A DNA stretch of 64,000 bases from JAAEPI01 sp965212145 (GCA_965212145.1 CBDBUY010000004.1:806001-870000), one strand, 5' to 3'; numbered from the stretch's first letter, positions 49,050-58,318 are shown. The notes: generated by a model not told the origin, from the sequence alone. Made by a program: numbers and translations.

Positions 49050-50303
49050 TTATATTTTATCCACTATCGATTCCAACTTTATAGATCGTGAGGCCTTAAT
49101 CAAAATAGTCGCGGGTCCTTTGGGTCTCCAATTCTCAATTAGTTCTTCCGTAGTTTCGAAATGAATGGCAGAGGAAATTACTTCGGTAGCTGGCTTAATT
49201 TTTTTTCCGACGAGAACTACTTCATCCAGATTTAGTTTGGCCGTTTCCATGCCTAATGAACGATGTTCATCGTCAGAATTGGACAACTCATTCATGTCGC
49301 CGAGGACGGCAATTTTCTTACCCTGAAATTTTGCCAGATTTCTTAGCGCCTCTCGCATAGAGTCCGGGTTGGCGTTGTAAGCATCCAAAATGATTGTAAG
49401 GTTGCCCTTCTTGATTATTTGAGAACGATGATTCGTTGGGGTGTAATTTTCAATAGCGCTGATGATTTCGTCATCAGGAACATTGAAGTGTCGACCTACA
49501 GAGACCGCCGCGGCGATGTTCATGAAATTATACTCACCTGTAAGTTTTGATTCTGCTGGCTGTCCGTTCAAGGAGAAAGCCAGAGATTCCACGGATGGCT
49601 CCAGTTTCAAATCCTCTTCTGGGAAAACTACCGGCGCTTCGAATCGACGTGTCAGATGTTTTAGTCTTTCATCTCGTACGTTGATAAAAGCCGTTCCCTC
49701 TAATTTCCTAATCGAATCAAACAACTCTGTCTTTCCTCGCAGCACTCCTTCTATTCCCCCAAAACCTTCGGTATGAGCATGGCCAATGTTGGTGATGAGT
49801 CCATGAGTGGGACGGGTATGCTGGCAATACGATGCAATCTCCCCAACATGATTCGCTCCCATCTCCACGATGGCTATCTCAGTGTCTTCTCTCCATGTTA
49901 GGATGGTAAGTGGAACACCGATGTGATTGTTCAAATTGCCTTCAGTCGCTTGAACCCGGTACTTTGTCGCCAACACCTCCCGAACGAGCTCTTTAGTAGT
50001 CGTTTTACCGTTGGAGCCTGTGATGGCCAGAACCGGCCCGTCAAAATTCTCGCGATGCTTAAGCGCCAAATCCTGAAGCGCTTGGAGGGCGTCATCCACC
50101 AGGATTTTTTGGTCTCCCTGATAATTTGGATCGTCGATAGCCGCAGCGCATGCTCCCTTTTCCAAGGCCTGGTCGGCGAATTTGTTTCCGTTGAAATTCT
50201 CACCGCTCAGAGCAAAAAACAGATTCCCTTTTCCGAGCTTACGTGTGTCTGTAGAAACTCCGCTGCTATTTTTGAAAAGCTCGTAGAGGTCTGGTGAGCT
50301 CAT
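49050..50303 (-). CDS. murF: MurF, UDP-MurNAc-tripeptide-D-alanyl-D-alanine ligase
   Basis: A 417-residue Mur ligase. The short N-terminal substrate domain has SGVSTDTRKLGKGNLFFAL, the central ATPase domain has ITGSNGKTTTKEL, and NLNNHIGVPLTIL follows. ILDAYNANPDSM is the MurF-specific stretch before the C-terminal domain. It adds D-Ala-D-Ala to complete the cytoplasmic peptidoglycan precursor. It is found here outside the main dcw cluster, which is common in Bacteroidota. Its ATG overlaps the def stop by one base. Confidence 0.95.
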   Translation of the reverse strand: MSSPDLYELFKNSSGVSTDTRKLGKGNLFFALSGENFNGNKFADQALEKGACAAAIDDPNYQGDQKILVDDALQALQDLALKHRENFDGPVLAITGSNGKTTTKELVREVLATKYRVQATEGNLNNHIGVPLTILTWREDTEIAIVEMGANHVGEIASYCQHTRPTHGLITNIGHAHTEGFGGIEGVLRGKTELFDSIRKLEGTAFINVRDERLKHLTRRFEAPVVFPEEDLKLEPSVESLAFSLNGQPAESKLTGEYNFMNIAAAVSVGRHFNVPDDEIISAIENYTPTNHRSQIIKKGNLTIILDAYNANPDSMREALRNLAKFQGKKIAVLGDMNELSNSDDEHRSLGMETAKLNLDEVVLVGKKIKPATEVISSAIHFETTEELIENWRPKGPATILIKASRSIKLESIVDKI

Positions 50304-50857
50304 TATTTTTTGGCTGGGATTCTAACCCGGTAATCGGCAGATACTTTGCCTTTGCTGATGTTCTCGAGTTTCTTTTTGATCAATTTCTTTTTAAACGTGC
50401 TGATGTGGTCGGTGAAAAGAATGCCTTCAATATGGTCGTATTCATGCTGAATTACTCTTGCCAGCATGCCGTCCACTTCCATTTCTTTATGCTCCCAGTT
50501 TTGATCCTGGTATTTAATTTTGACCGTGTCCTGTCGGGACACATCCTCCCTGACTCCCGGGATACTTAAACACCCTTCTTCGAACTTCCATTCCTCTCCC
50601 GACTCTTCCACAATTTCAGGGTTAATGAACGCCTGCCTCAGCCCCTTTTCGTCATCTTCCACAATTGGCTCGGTATCCACCACAAAAAGCCTGATCGACA
50701 TCCCAATTTGCGGTGCAGCCAAACCCACTCCGTTCGCTGCATCCATGGTCTCAAACATGTCATCGATCAGCGTGTCAATATCAATTGCCTCTGGCTCTAT
50801 CGTTTTAGCTTTCCTCTTCAAAACCGGGTCTCCAAATAGCACAATGGGATAAATCAT
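50303..50857 (-). CDS. def: Peptide deformylase
   Basis: A 184-residue protein with all three motifs: GVGLAAPQIG (43-52), EGCLSIPG (94-101, metal-binding C96) and QHEYDH (137-142, metal-binding H138 and H142, catalytic E139). It removes the formyl group from nascent proteins. A C-terminal extension with KKKLIKKKLE resembles the Bacteroidota form. Overlaps ruvX by 4 nt. Confidence 0.96.
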   Translation of the reverse strand: MIYPIVLFGDPVLKRKAKTIEPEAIDIDTLIDDMFETMDAANGVGLAAPQIGMSIRLFVVDTEPIVEDDEKGLRQAFINPEIVEESGEEWKFEEGCLSIPGVREDVSRQDTVKIKYQDQNWEHKEMEVDGMLARVIQHEYDHIEGILFTDHISTFKKKLIKKKLENISKGKVSADYRVRIPAKK

Positions 50858-51264
50858 CGGGATTCCATATAAGATTGTAAAATGATCGTGGCAGCCACTG
50901 CGTCCACATTTCCTTTTTCGCGTCTTTTCTTCTTTTTCATACCGCCCATCACCATGGCATCCATTGCCAATTTCGAGCTGTATGCTTCGTCGTGCAAAAC
51001 TATCTGTTTGTCCGGAAACTGCTTCTCGAACTTTTTCTTGAAATCCCGGATGGCCTGCGTGGAGTCTGTATCTGAGCCATCGGATTTTGTGGGATACCCA
51101 AGGACTACCTTTTCTACCACTTCCTTTAGAAAATAATTTTTTAAGAACGCAAAGAGGTCAGTTGTGAGTTGATGACCAATGGCGCTGGCAATGATCTGAT
51201 CATTGTCTGTGGCGGCAAGACCACATCTTTTTTTGCCAAAATCAATTGCCAGAATGCGAGCCAT
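50854..51264 (-). CDS. ruvX: RuvX/YqgF-type Holliday junction resolvase-like nuclease
   Basis: A 136-residue protein. LAIDFGKKRCGLA at the N-terminus provides the first acidic residue of the RNase H fold, VVLGYPTKSDGSDTD the middle block, and KGNVDAVAATIILQSYM the C-terminal Asp. Needed for 16S rRNA 5' processing in E. coli, and proposed as a Holliday junction resolvase. First gene of the operon with def and murF; no clear -7 box. The KKKKRREKGN stretch is unusually basic. Confidence 0.93.
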   Translation of the reverse strand: MARILAIDFGKKRCGLAATDNDQIIASAIGHQLTTDLFAFLKNYFLKEVVEKVVLGYPTKSDGSDTDSTQAIRDFKKKFEKQFPDKQIVLHDEAYSSKLAMDAMVMGGMKKKKRREKGNVDAVAATIILQSYMESR

Positions 51265-51300
51265 TCAAATAAATCGGGAAACGTAATGCATGAAAATCAT

Positions 51301-51317
51301 GTTAGAATTTTTCTAAC
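51301..51317. promoter_or_regulatory. Inverted repeat between ruvX and the S41 protease gene
   Basis: GTTAGAA-TTT-TTCTAAC, a perfect 7-bp inverted repeat in the 84-nt divergent gap. A TACTTTTA, one base off the -7 consensus, follows at 51321-51328 for the protease gene. Confidence 0.35.
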
Positions 51318-51348
51318 AATTACTTTTATCGGTTCAAAGAAAGAAAAC

Positions 51349-52962
51349 GTGAAGCATAATAACTCAAAACAGGCGATTCGCCTTCCTATTTTCCTTGCAG
51401 TGGCTTTGGCTCTGGGCATATTCATTGGTGCAGGGATGAACTCAGGGTCAGTTGAATCCAAAGATTCGGTGATGGCTAACCTGTCGAAATTCAGGACTGT
51501 CGTGAATCACATCAACGAGTATTATGTGGATGAAGTAAAGAGTGAGGAACTCGTGGAAACGGCTATCGAAGAAATGCTGAAGGAATTGGATCCTCATTCT
51601 CTCTACATTCCATACGAGGAGCACAAGATTACCGGTACTCAACTGGAAGGAAACTATGAAGGTATTGGGGTTGAGTTCAATATTTTCAGAGACACCATCT
51701 TCGTGGTGACCCCACTCAGTGGAGGACCCTCAGAGGAGCTCGGCATTATGTCTGGTGATAAGATCATCAAAGTAGAAGATGAGGTAGTGGCCGGCGTAGG
51801 CATGAATAACCGAGGAGTTGTAGAGAGACTTAGAGGGCCAGCGGATTCCAAGGTCACGATCACCATTCTACGAGGCAAGAAGGAAATTGAGTACACGATC
51901 ACTCGTGGCGAGATTCCACAGTTTTCATTGGACGTTGCTTATATGATAAATCCAACAACGGGTTATATCAAGATCAATCGTTTCGCTGAGACCACTTTCC
52001 TGGAATTCAAAGAAGCCATGTTCCAGCTCAAAGAGAAAGGTATGAATAACCTTGTGCTGGATCTGACCGGAAATGGCGGTGGATATATGGAGCCTGCGGT
52101 GAAGATGGTGGACGAATTCTTGGAAGATGGGAAGATGATCGTCTACACAAAAGGAAAATTCAAACAGGCTAATTTTTCTCACAAATCAGACACTCCTGGC
52201 GACTTTGAGAAAGGTGCAGTCATTGTATTGATCGATGAGGGTTCAGCTTCTGCCTCCGAGATTGTTGCCGGTGCTTTGCAAGATCATGACCGTGGCTTAG
52301 TAGTAGGTCGAAGAAGTTTTGGAAAGGGGCTAGTTCAGAATTATTGGGAACTAAATGATGGGTCTGAATTAAGGCTGACCACATCAAGGTATTACACCCC
52401 GAGCGGCAGAAACATCCAGAAACCGTACGAGGCTGGCAACCTGAAAAGTTATTATCAGGAATACTATCAGAGATACCAAAATGGCGAAATGTACTCTGCC
52501 GATAGTATCAAAGTAGCTGATTCATTGATTTTCAAAACTGCTAAAGGTCGAACGGTATTCGGGGGAGGTGGCATTGTCCCTGATTATTTTGTGCCCTTAG
52601 ATACCGCTGGAAACTCTAACCTGGTTACCAAAATATTCAACACCAGCACGATTCACGAATTCGCATTCAACTATGCTCGGCAAAACGAAAAGGAATTGGA
52701 AGCCATGGGCCTTGAGCGATTCATTTCAGATTATCAGGTTTCAGAGGGCACCTTCAACGACCTCATGAAAAAAGGAAAATCCAATGGCGTGGAAATAAAT
52801 CCTGTGGATGTGACAAAGTCAAAAGACCTAATTCAGACCTATTTGAAGGCTTTCATTGGCCGGGGCATTTGGGACAATGATGCTTTTTTCCCTGTTGTAA
52901 ATCAGAGAGACGAGATTGTTCAAAAGGCACTCACTTTAATTGCTGAGGCTGAATCCTTGTAA
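51349..52962 (+). CDS. S41-family C-terminal processing protease
   Basis: Started at the GTG at 51349, giving 537 residues, because it begins a signal anchor (AIRLPIFLAVALALGIFIGA). The open frame extends back over ruvX and that extension is discarded. A helical N-terminal region is followed by a PDZ domain (about 75-170: GIGVEFNI, then GIMSGDKIIKVEDEVVAG). The S41 core has a Ser in EGSASASEIVAGAL and a Lys in RSFGKGLVQ. CTP proteases trim or degrade periplasmic proteins from their C-termini. The region beyond about 390 is a C-terminal extension common in Bacteroidota. Confidence 0.92.
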   Translation: MKHNNSKQAIRLPIFLAVALALGIFIGAGMNSGSVESKDSVMANLSKFRTVVNHINEYYVDEVKSEELVETAIEEMLKELDPHSLYIPYEEHKITGTQLEGNYEGIGVEFNIFRDTIFVVTPLSGGPSEELGIMSGDKIIKVEDEVVAGVGMNNRGVVERLRGPADSKVTITILRGKKEIEYTITRGEIPQFSLDVAYMINPTTGYIKINRFAETTFLEFKEAMFQLKEKGMNNLVLDLTGNGGGYMEPAVKMVDEFLEDGKMIVYTKGKFKQANFSHKSDTPGDFEKGAVIVLIDEGSASASEIVAGALQDHDRGLVVGRRSFGKGLVQNYWELNDGSELRLTTSRYYTPSGRNIQKPYEAGNLKSYYQEYYQRYQNGEMYSADSIKVADSLIFKTAKGRTVFGGGGIVPDYFVPLDTAGNSNLVTKIFNTSTIHEFAFNYARQNEKELEAMGLERFISDYQVSEGTFNDLMKKGKSNGVEINPVDVTKSKDLIQTYLKAFIGRGIWDNDAFFPVVNQRDEIVQKALTLIAEAESL

Positions 52963-52984
52963 CACCCAAGAACGTAATTGAGTA

Positions 52985-52992
52985 TAAATTTG
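52985..52992 (+). promoter_or_regulatory. Predicted -7 box for the membrane/zinc-ribbon gene
   Basis: Reads TAAATTTG, an exact consensus, 48 nt before the ATG at 53041. It lies in a weak stem (CACCCAA at 52963-52969 with TTGGGTG at 52990-52996). Confidence 0.42.
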
Positions 52993-53040
52993 GGTGAAAT
53001 TGGATTTAGATTGTTTTAATCAAAAAAACACGTTAGCCAT

Positions 53041-54096
53041 ATGCAGTTGACAGACAGAATGCAGGCCATTCGCCGGATCAACCCGGAGTATTTTGATTTC
53101 CTTGTACAATGGCAAGGAATTGTACTTTATCTGGTTTTTGGAGCCATAGCAGCGGGTCTTGTGGTGTGGGTACTCTATAAGGCCAAAACCTCATCACTAA
53201 AGACATACAAAGAGAAGTACGATCACATCAGTCTGTTTGAAACCAACAGGCTATTCCTGATGCACTTATGTTTTGCCATTGCCATTTTCTTTTTTGTGAA
53301 TTATCTGGAATGGGAAACCGTAGCAAGGAATCTTGTCTGGTTTTTTGTTCGGCTGTTCATTGGTATAGCCATTGGTATTCTTTACGGATACGTTGCAAAG
53401 CTTTTGCTCAAGTTTTTTTGGCCAAGCAGAATGCACAAAAAACTCAGAAGGCTGAGATACACCCCCCGAATTAATCCGTCCACAGGTAACAAAATGAAAC
53501 TTCTGAGTGAGGAAGAAGAGGACGTTTATCTGGATGAGGGTAAGCAAGCTGAAGAGGACGTGTTCTCTGTGGATTATGATGTGTGGATTGACCCTGAGAC
53601 CAAGGAAACGCACATTGAAAAATACGATGGAAGGCTTTCCGCTGAGGAATGCGATCGATGTGGCTTCCAAACATTGAAATTGGAAAAAGAAACAATGGTG
53701 AAACAAGCCACACAAGAGGAAGATGGGGAGCTGGAGAAAGAATTTAAGTGTGCGTACTGCAGCAGAATTAAGCGACGGAAAGTCAAGATTTCCAGTAATA
53801 TGAATAGAGATTCTAGTAGTGCCAGAATGATTGATGATCCTTTGGCCCAGGATGAGCGGGTGGTTTTGGTCAAGGTGGATATCAAGTCTACGGCCTACAA
53901 CCTGCTCAGCTATGAGTTCAAGAATATTAAAGAGGCTTTAAAGTCCGATGGGCTCCAGGGAGAAGGTTATGGAATCGAAGAACTCAAAGTAGAAATTCAC
54001 ACGAATGAAGATGAAAAGCTCAAATTCCAGTTTGAGAATTTGGAGGACGCAAGGAAGTTTTTACAACAGTTTGATCTTCACAATGTCAAAGATTAG
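53041..54096 (+). CDS. Membrane protein with cytoplasmic zinc-ribbon, unknown
   Basis: A 351-residue protein. Three hydrophobic segments (about 28-46, 75-90, 98-120) are followed by a long hydrophilic part. CDRCGFQ at about 204 and CAYCSR at about 239 form a two-CxxC zinc ribbon, flanked by acidic stretches (EEEEDVYLDEG). The last 90 residues, with VVLVKVDIKSTAYN and LKVEIHTNEDEKLKFQFEN, look like a small alpha/beta domain. I recognise no family. It is three bases before the SLC13 gene, so probably co-transcribed with it. Confidence 0.65.
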   Translation: MQLTDRMQAIRRINPEYFDFLVQWQGIVLYLVFGAIAAGLVVWVLYKAKTSSLKTYKEKYDHISLFETNRLFLMHLCFAIAIFFFVNYLEWETVARNLVWFFVRLFIGIAIGILYGYVAKLLLKFFWPSRMHKKLRRLRYTPRINPSTGNKMKLLSEEEEDVYLDEGKQAEEDVFSVDYDVWIDPETKETHIEKYDGRLSAEECDRCGFQTLKLEKETMVKQATQEEDGELEKEFKCAYCSRIKRRKVKISSNMNRDSSSARMIDDPLAQDERVVLVKVDIKSTAYNLLSYEFKNIKEALKSDGLQGEGYGIEELKVEIHTNEDEKLKFQFENLEDARKFLQQFDLHNVKD

Positions 54097-54099
54097 AAA

Positions 54100-55518
54100 A
54101 TGAACCGACGAAAAATAGGGCTCTTTATAGGGCCCTTTTTGTTTGTTATAATTTTCTTTCAGGTCATCCCGATTGAAGGGTTAGACTCTGAATCCAGAGC
54201 GGTCTTGTCGGTTGCTCTTTGGATGGCCACCTGGTGGATCACTGAAGCCATCCCGATTTCTGCCACTTCGCTAATGCCCATTGTCTTATTACCCATAACA
54301 CTGGGAGCTCCCATTGGGCAGACGACTGCCGCTTACGGAGATAAGATGCTTTTTCTTTTCGTTGGGGGATTCATCATTGCTATCGGCATGCAAAAGTGGA
54401 ATCTTCACAAACGGATTGCTCTCAACATTATCAATGCCATAGGTACTAAAGCGAATGCGCTGATTTTGGGATTCATGTTGGCGACTGGGTTTCTCTCCAT
54501 GTGGATTTCAAACACAGCAACTACGCTCATGATGGTTACAATAGCTCTAGCGCTTATCAAGCAAACAGGCGAATACCTGAAGGAGGACGGAGGTCAATTT
54601 TTCAAGGCGTTATTGCTAGCCATAGCATTTTCTGCATCCATTGGTGGAGTAGCCACTTTGGTCGGGACGCCCACTAACCCAATCTTCGTCGCAATAGCCG
54701 GGGATCTCTATGGCAAGGAGTTTTCGTTCAGCGACTGGATGATTTTTGCTTTGCCATTTTCCATTGTAATGATCGTTGTATGCTGGCTGGTGCTGACCAA
54801 AATTGTTTTCAAGGCGTCCACCATCGAATTGCCCATGGGCAAAGAATTGATCCAGGGAGAGCTGAAGGCCATGGGAAAAATGAGTTTTGAGGAGAAAGCA
54901 ATTGCTTGGGTTTTTGCGTCTGTAGCTGTTCTATGGATTACCCGATCTTTCTTCCTAAGTCAGTTTATCCCCGGAATCAATGACACGACCATTGCTATTG
55001 CCGGAGCGCTCAGTTTATTCCTGATCCCATCTCGAAATAATTCCAGACTGATTAATTGGGAGGAGGCTGAAAAATTACCTTGGGGTATTATCATTTTATT
55101 TGGTGGAGGACTGTCGCTAGCTGCGGCGTTTCGTAGCTCTGGACTGGCCGAATGGCTCGGAACACAGCTCCAATTGGCCGGAGGACTACCTCTCTTCATA
55201 TTGATTTTGATTGTGGCATTCACGGTGAATTTCCTCACCGAGGTGACCTCCAATGTTGCCACGGCTTCCATCGTTTTGCCAGTTTTGGCTGCCTTGGGGA
55301 CAGCCATCGGAGTAGATCCTTATCTCCTTATGATCCCAGCGACTATGGCGGCATCTTGTGCATTTATGCTGCCGGTCGCCACCGCACCAAACGCCATCGT
55401 TTTTGGTTCAGGCCACTTGGAAGTATTCGACATGGTGAAGGCCGGTGTGCTGCTGAACATCATTTCCACTTTCTTGATTTGTGTCTTGATTTACTTCCTT
55501 CTTCCTGTCGTTTTATGA
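54100..55518 (+). CDS. SLC13/DASS-family anion-sodium symporter
   Basis: A 472-residue protein with 11-12 transmembrane helices. WMATWWITEAIPISATSL near the start, MWISNTATTLMM with the SNT motif, GGVATLVGTPTNPIF, and the second SNT-like TEVTSNVATASIV are the DASS signatures. Members import dicarboxylates (succinate, malate, fumarate), sulphate or phosphate with sodium. TCA-acid uptake fits, but the substrate is not fixed by sequence. The end overlaps convergent EamA by six bases. Confidence 0.9.
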   Translation: MNRRKIGLFIGPFLFVIIFFQVIPIEGLDSESRAVLSVALWMATWWITEAIPISATSLMPIVLLPITLGAPIGQTTAAYGDKMLFLFVGGFIIAIGMQKWNLHKRIALNIINAIGTKANALILGFMLATGFLSMWISNTATTLMMVTIALALIKQTGEYLKEDGGQFFKALLLAIAFSASIGGVATLVGTPTNPIFVAIAGDLYGKEFSFSDWMIFALPFSIVMIVVCWLVLTKIVFKASTIELPMGKELIQGELKAMGKMSFEEKAIAWVFASVAVLWITRSFFLSQFIPGINDTTIAIAGALSLFLIPSRNNSRLINWEEAEKLPWGIIILFGGGLSLAAAFRSSGLAEWLGTQLQLAGGLPLFILILIVAFTVNFLTEVTSNVATASIVLPVLAALGTAIGVDPYLLMIPATMAASCAFMLPVATAPNAIVFGSGHLEVFDMVKAGVLLNIISTFLICVLIYFLLPVVL

Positions 55519-56391
55519 CCTTACGCGATTGGTGATGTAAACGCCCAACAGGATGGCCAACATGCCGATGTAATGCCACAGATATAGGATCTCGCCATCA
55601 AGAATACCCCATCCTACAGCCACTAGCGGAATCAAATAAGTGACCGAAGAGGCAAACACCGGGCTGGTCATATGAACGAGGTGGTTGAAAATCACTAAGG
55701 CAATGGCAGTGCCCATGATTCCAAGCAGTGCGATATATCCTGTAGCGAGTTGAACAGACGGGGAAGTCCAAAGGGTCGTAAAGAAATCTGTGTATATCCA
55801 CAAATAACCCACCGCAATGGGTCCTGCCAAAAGCAGCGAAACGGATGTAACTGTTAGCGCCTTGATGTCATTCAGGTGAAACTTGATGATGTTAATGTTC
55901 AGTCCATAGCAAAGGGTAGCAAGTACGACCAAGAGTGCATAGGCGTTGAACTGCAAAGCACCATTCATTCCGGCCATCGATAGAAGCGCACATCCTACGA
56001 AACCTAAGAAAATACCGATCAGCACTTTGCTTTTCTGTCTTTGGGAGTAAATGATCCAACCGACTAATACGGTGAACATAGGCGTAAGTGCATTGATAAC
56101 TCCGGTGATCGAACTGTTGATTTTTGTCTGAGCGAATGCGAACAAAAACGACGGGATCAGGCTACCCAAAAATCCAATGGAGATTAAAAATATCCAGTGT
56201 TTTCTTTTCACCCGACTGAGTCTTTTGATCGCAACAGGCAGTAAGAAAAGGGATGCGGAAACGATTCGTAGAGCCCCGACTTCATGAGGACTCAAACCCA
56301 CCAAACCACGCTTAATAAGGATAAAGGAACTACCCCAAATCACGGAGAGAGCAATGAGCAATAACCAGGCTTTGGTGGAGGGATTTTGCAC
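55513..56391 (-). CDS. EamA/DMT-family transporter
   Basis: A 292-residue protein with ten predicted helices in two EamA repeats. WGSSFILIKRGLVGLSP at about 18 and FAQTKINSSITGVINALTPM at about 85 are typical of the drug/metabolite transporter family. Substrate unknown; many export amino acids or metabolites. It starts 21 nt after dusB, probably on one transcript. Confidence 0.9.
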   Translation of the reverse strand: MQNPSTKAWLLLIALSVIWGSSFILIKRGLVGLSPHEVGALRIVSASLFLLPVAIKRLSRVKRKHWIFLISIGFLGSLIPSFLFAFAQTKINSSITGVINALTPMFTVLVGWIIYSQRQKSKVLIGIFLGFVGCALLSMAGMNGALQFNAYALLVVLATLCYGLNINIIKFHLNDIKALTVTSVSLLLAGPIAVGYLWIYTDFFTTLWTSPSVQLATGYIALLGIMGTAIALVIFNHLVHMTSPVFASSVTYLIPLVAVGWGILDGEILYLWHYIGMLAILLGVYITNRVRS

Positions 56392-56412
56392 TCGGCGAAG
56401 GTACTGTCTTAG

Positions 56413-57402
56413 TCAGACAACCGCATCCCCAAACATCTCCGGAATCTCATTCAAAATCTCGAAAAGTTCATCGGGGTTCTCGGTTTCCACTAGTTGAGTT
56501 CTGACAGGTTTGAATCCGGGGATGCCGCGGAAGTAATTGGTGTAGTGTCGTCGCATCTCGAATATACCGAGCTTCTCGCCTTTCCATTCCAGCGAAAATT
56601 CCAGGTGCCTTTTGGCTACATCCACTCGTTCGTCCAGAGATGGTTCATTCAGAATGGTGCCGTTTTCCAGGTATGCTTTTATTTCGTTGAAAATCCAGGG
56701 ATAGCCAATCGAAGCGCGTCCGATCATGATACCGTCCACACCGTATTCTTCTTTGTACTGCCGGGCTTTTTGCGGACTGTCAATGTCTCCATTTCCGAAA
56801 ATCGGAATGTGAATGTCAGAGCATTCTTTCACCTCTCGGATATAGCTCCAGTCTGCCTCCCCTTTGTACATCTGCTTTCGGGTGCGGCCATGAATGGTCA
56901 AAGCCTGAATGCCGACATCTTGTAGACGTTTTGCTACTTCCACAATTTTGATGGTGCTATCATCCCAGCCAAGTCGCGTCTTAACAGTGACGGGTTTGTC
57001 CACGCGCTTCACGATCTCAGCAGTCATTTCCTGCATTTTAGGGAGGTCTAGAAGAATACCAGCTCCGGCTCCTTTGCAGGCTACTTTCTTAACCGGACAG
57101 CCGTAGTTGATGTCGATGATCTCAGGATTGGCTCCTTCGGCAATGGCTGCTGCCTGTCGCATCGATTCGATTTTGTCTCCAAAAATCTGAATCCCGATCG
57201 GTCGCTCGTAATCGTAGATGTCCAGCTTCTGTACGCTCTTCTCAGCATCACGAATCAGGCCTTCCGATGAAATGAATTCCGTGTACATCAGGTCAGCCCC
57301 ATTCTCCTTGCACAACGCACGGAATGGCGGGTCACTCACGTCCTCCATGGGAGCCAAAAGCAAGGGGAATTCCCCAATTTCTATGTCGCCGATTTTTACC
57401 AC
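56413..57402 (-). CDS. dusB: tRNA-dihydrouridine synthase (DusB type)
   Basis: A 329-residue TIM-barrel flavoenzyme. LLAPMEDVSDPPFR at the start, then DINYGCPVKKVACKGAGAGIL with the catalytic Cys, TVKTRLGWD, and GNGDIDSPQKA followed by GVDGIMIGRASIG are conserved Dus blocks. It reduces uridine in the tRNA D-loop. The C-terminal RHYTNYFRGIPG fits DusB. A TACCTTTG box lies at 57425-57432. Confidence 0.94.
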   Translation of the reverse strand: MVKIGDIEIGEFPLLLAPMEDVSDPPFRALCKENGADLMYTEFISSEGLIRDAEKSVQKLDIYDYERPIGIQIFGDKIESMRQAAAIAEGANPEIIDINYGCPVKKVACKGAGAGILLDLPKMQEMTAEIVKRVDKPVTVKTRLGWDDSTIKIVEVAKRLQDVGIQALTIHGRTRKQMYKGEADWSYIREVKECSDIHIPIFGNGDIDSPQKARQYKEEYGVDGIMIGRASIGYPWIFNEIKAYLENGTILNEPSLDERVDVAKRHLEFSLEWKGEKLGIFEMRRHYTNYFRGIPGFKPVRTQLVETENPDELFEILNEIPEMFGDAVV

Positions 57403-57412
57403 CTTGAAAGTC

Positions 57413-57420
57413 TATATTTG
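57413..57420 (+). promoter_or_regulatory. Predicted -7 box for the CPBP protease gene
   Basis: Reads TATATTTG, an exact consensus, 16 nt before the ATG at 57437. Confidence 0.48.
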
Positions 57421-57424
57421 CCCG

Positions 57425-57432
57425 CAAAGGTA
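57425..57432 (-). promoter_or_regulatory. Predicted -7 box for dusB
   Basis: Reads TACCTTTG on the minus strand, an exact consensus, 22 nt before the dusB ATG. Only four bases separate it from the opposing CPBP -7 box. Confidence 0.48.
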
Positions 57433-57436
57433 GCAA

Positions 57437-58318
57437 ATGAGGGATTTAATCTATGATCGGCTGGATGACTTAAAAAAGTCACGTGTGGTTGCAGCTTCCA
57501 TTTTCACTTTGCTTTATCTGAGCATCTATGCGCTCATGGGCATTGTAGGAGATTCAGATCCGTCATCCATTCTAAATACCGATCCATATTTCCTGCTGGT
57601 GATGCAAGCTTTTGCCGCCGGCCTATTTTTCGTTTTGTTGCCATGGTTGATGGTCCGGTTTTTCTGGAATGTTGATAAAGGGATCTTCCTTTCCATTTCA
57701 GGAAAGTCCATTGGTTTAATTCTGCTCATCGTATTTGCCAACATGATCGTTCTAAGTGGAATCGTAGAATGGAACATAGGCATTGACTTGCCAAATGGAG
57801 CTTTTGAAGAATGGGCTTCAGCCAAGGAAGCAGAGCTGAAAGTGCTCACTGAACACTTGATCGAATTTGAAGGGATCGGACATTTCTTTTTGGCGCTTTT
57901 TGCCGTGGCAGTGATCCCGGCGATTGGTGAGGAACTGCTTTTCAGAGGAGTGCTTCAAAATACCCTGCGAAAATTATCAGGAAATAAGCATGTGGCCATC
58001 TGGATTTCAGCTATTCTGTTTTCGGCCATCCACCTGCAGTTTTATGGATTTTTCCCCCGGATGCTGTTAGGTGCTCTTTTTGGGTATTTGTACCTGTGGT
58101 CTGGCAAATTATCCGTGGCGGTTTTGGCACACTTCTTCCATAATGGTCTTGCCCTAGTATTTGCTTACATCGCCGGATTGAGTGGTTTGGAAATGGAACC
58201 CGAACAGCTCGAGAAATCAGCCCCAGTATGGCTTATTGGAATATTTACGTTGATAGCAGGGTACGCCATTTTCATGTTTTACAAATACCATCATGACAAA
58301 GTGGAAGAGCGTATATAA
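57437..58318 (+). CDS. CPBP-family intramembrane glutamic protease-like protein
   Basis: A 293-residue protein with about eight transmembrane helices. GEELLFRGVLQN at about 167 is the EExxxR motif, FSAIHLQFYGFFPRM carries the second-motif His, and LAHFFHN holds the third. CPBP proteins include CAAX-processing enzymes and bacteriocin-immunity proteins; the substrate is unknown. It overlaps DUF2007 by 26 nt, forming the front of an operon with cdsA. Confidence 0.88.
   Translation: MRDLIYDRLDDLKKSRVVAASIFTLLYLSIYALMGIVGDSDPSSILNTDPYFLLVMQAFAAGLFFVLLPWLMVRFFWNVDKGIFLSISGKSIGLILLIVFANMIVLSGIVEWNIGIDLPNGAFEEWASAKEAELKVLTEHLIEFEGIGHFFLALFAVAVIPAIGEELLFRGVLQNTLRKLSGNKHVAIWISAILFSAIHLQFYGFFPRMLLGALFGYLYLWSGKLSVAVLAHFFHNGLALVFAYIAGLSGLEMEPEQLEKSAPVWLIGIFTLIAGYAIFMFYKYHHDKVEERI

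Noticed and set aside
51169..51348. Longer N-terminus for the S41 protease over ruvX
   Set aside because: The signal anchor begins after the GTG at 51349, and the extension is antisense to conserved ruvX sequence.
52963..52996. CACCCAA/TTGGGTG pair after the S41 gene as a terminator
   Set aside because: The loop is 20 nt and no T-run follows; it more likely reflects chance or overlaps the next promoter.
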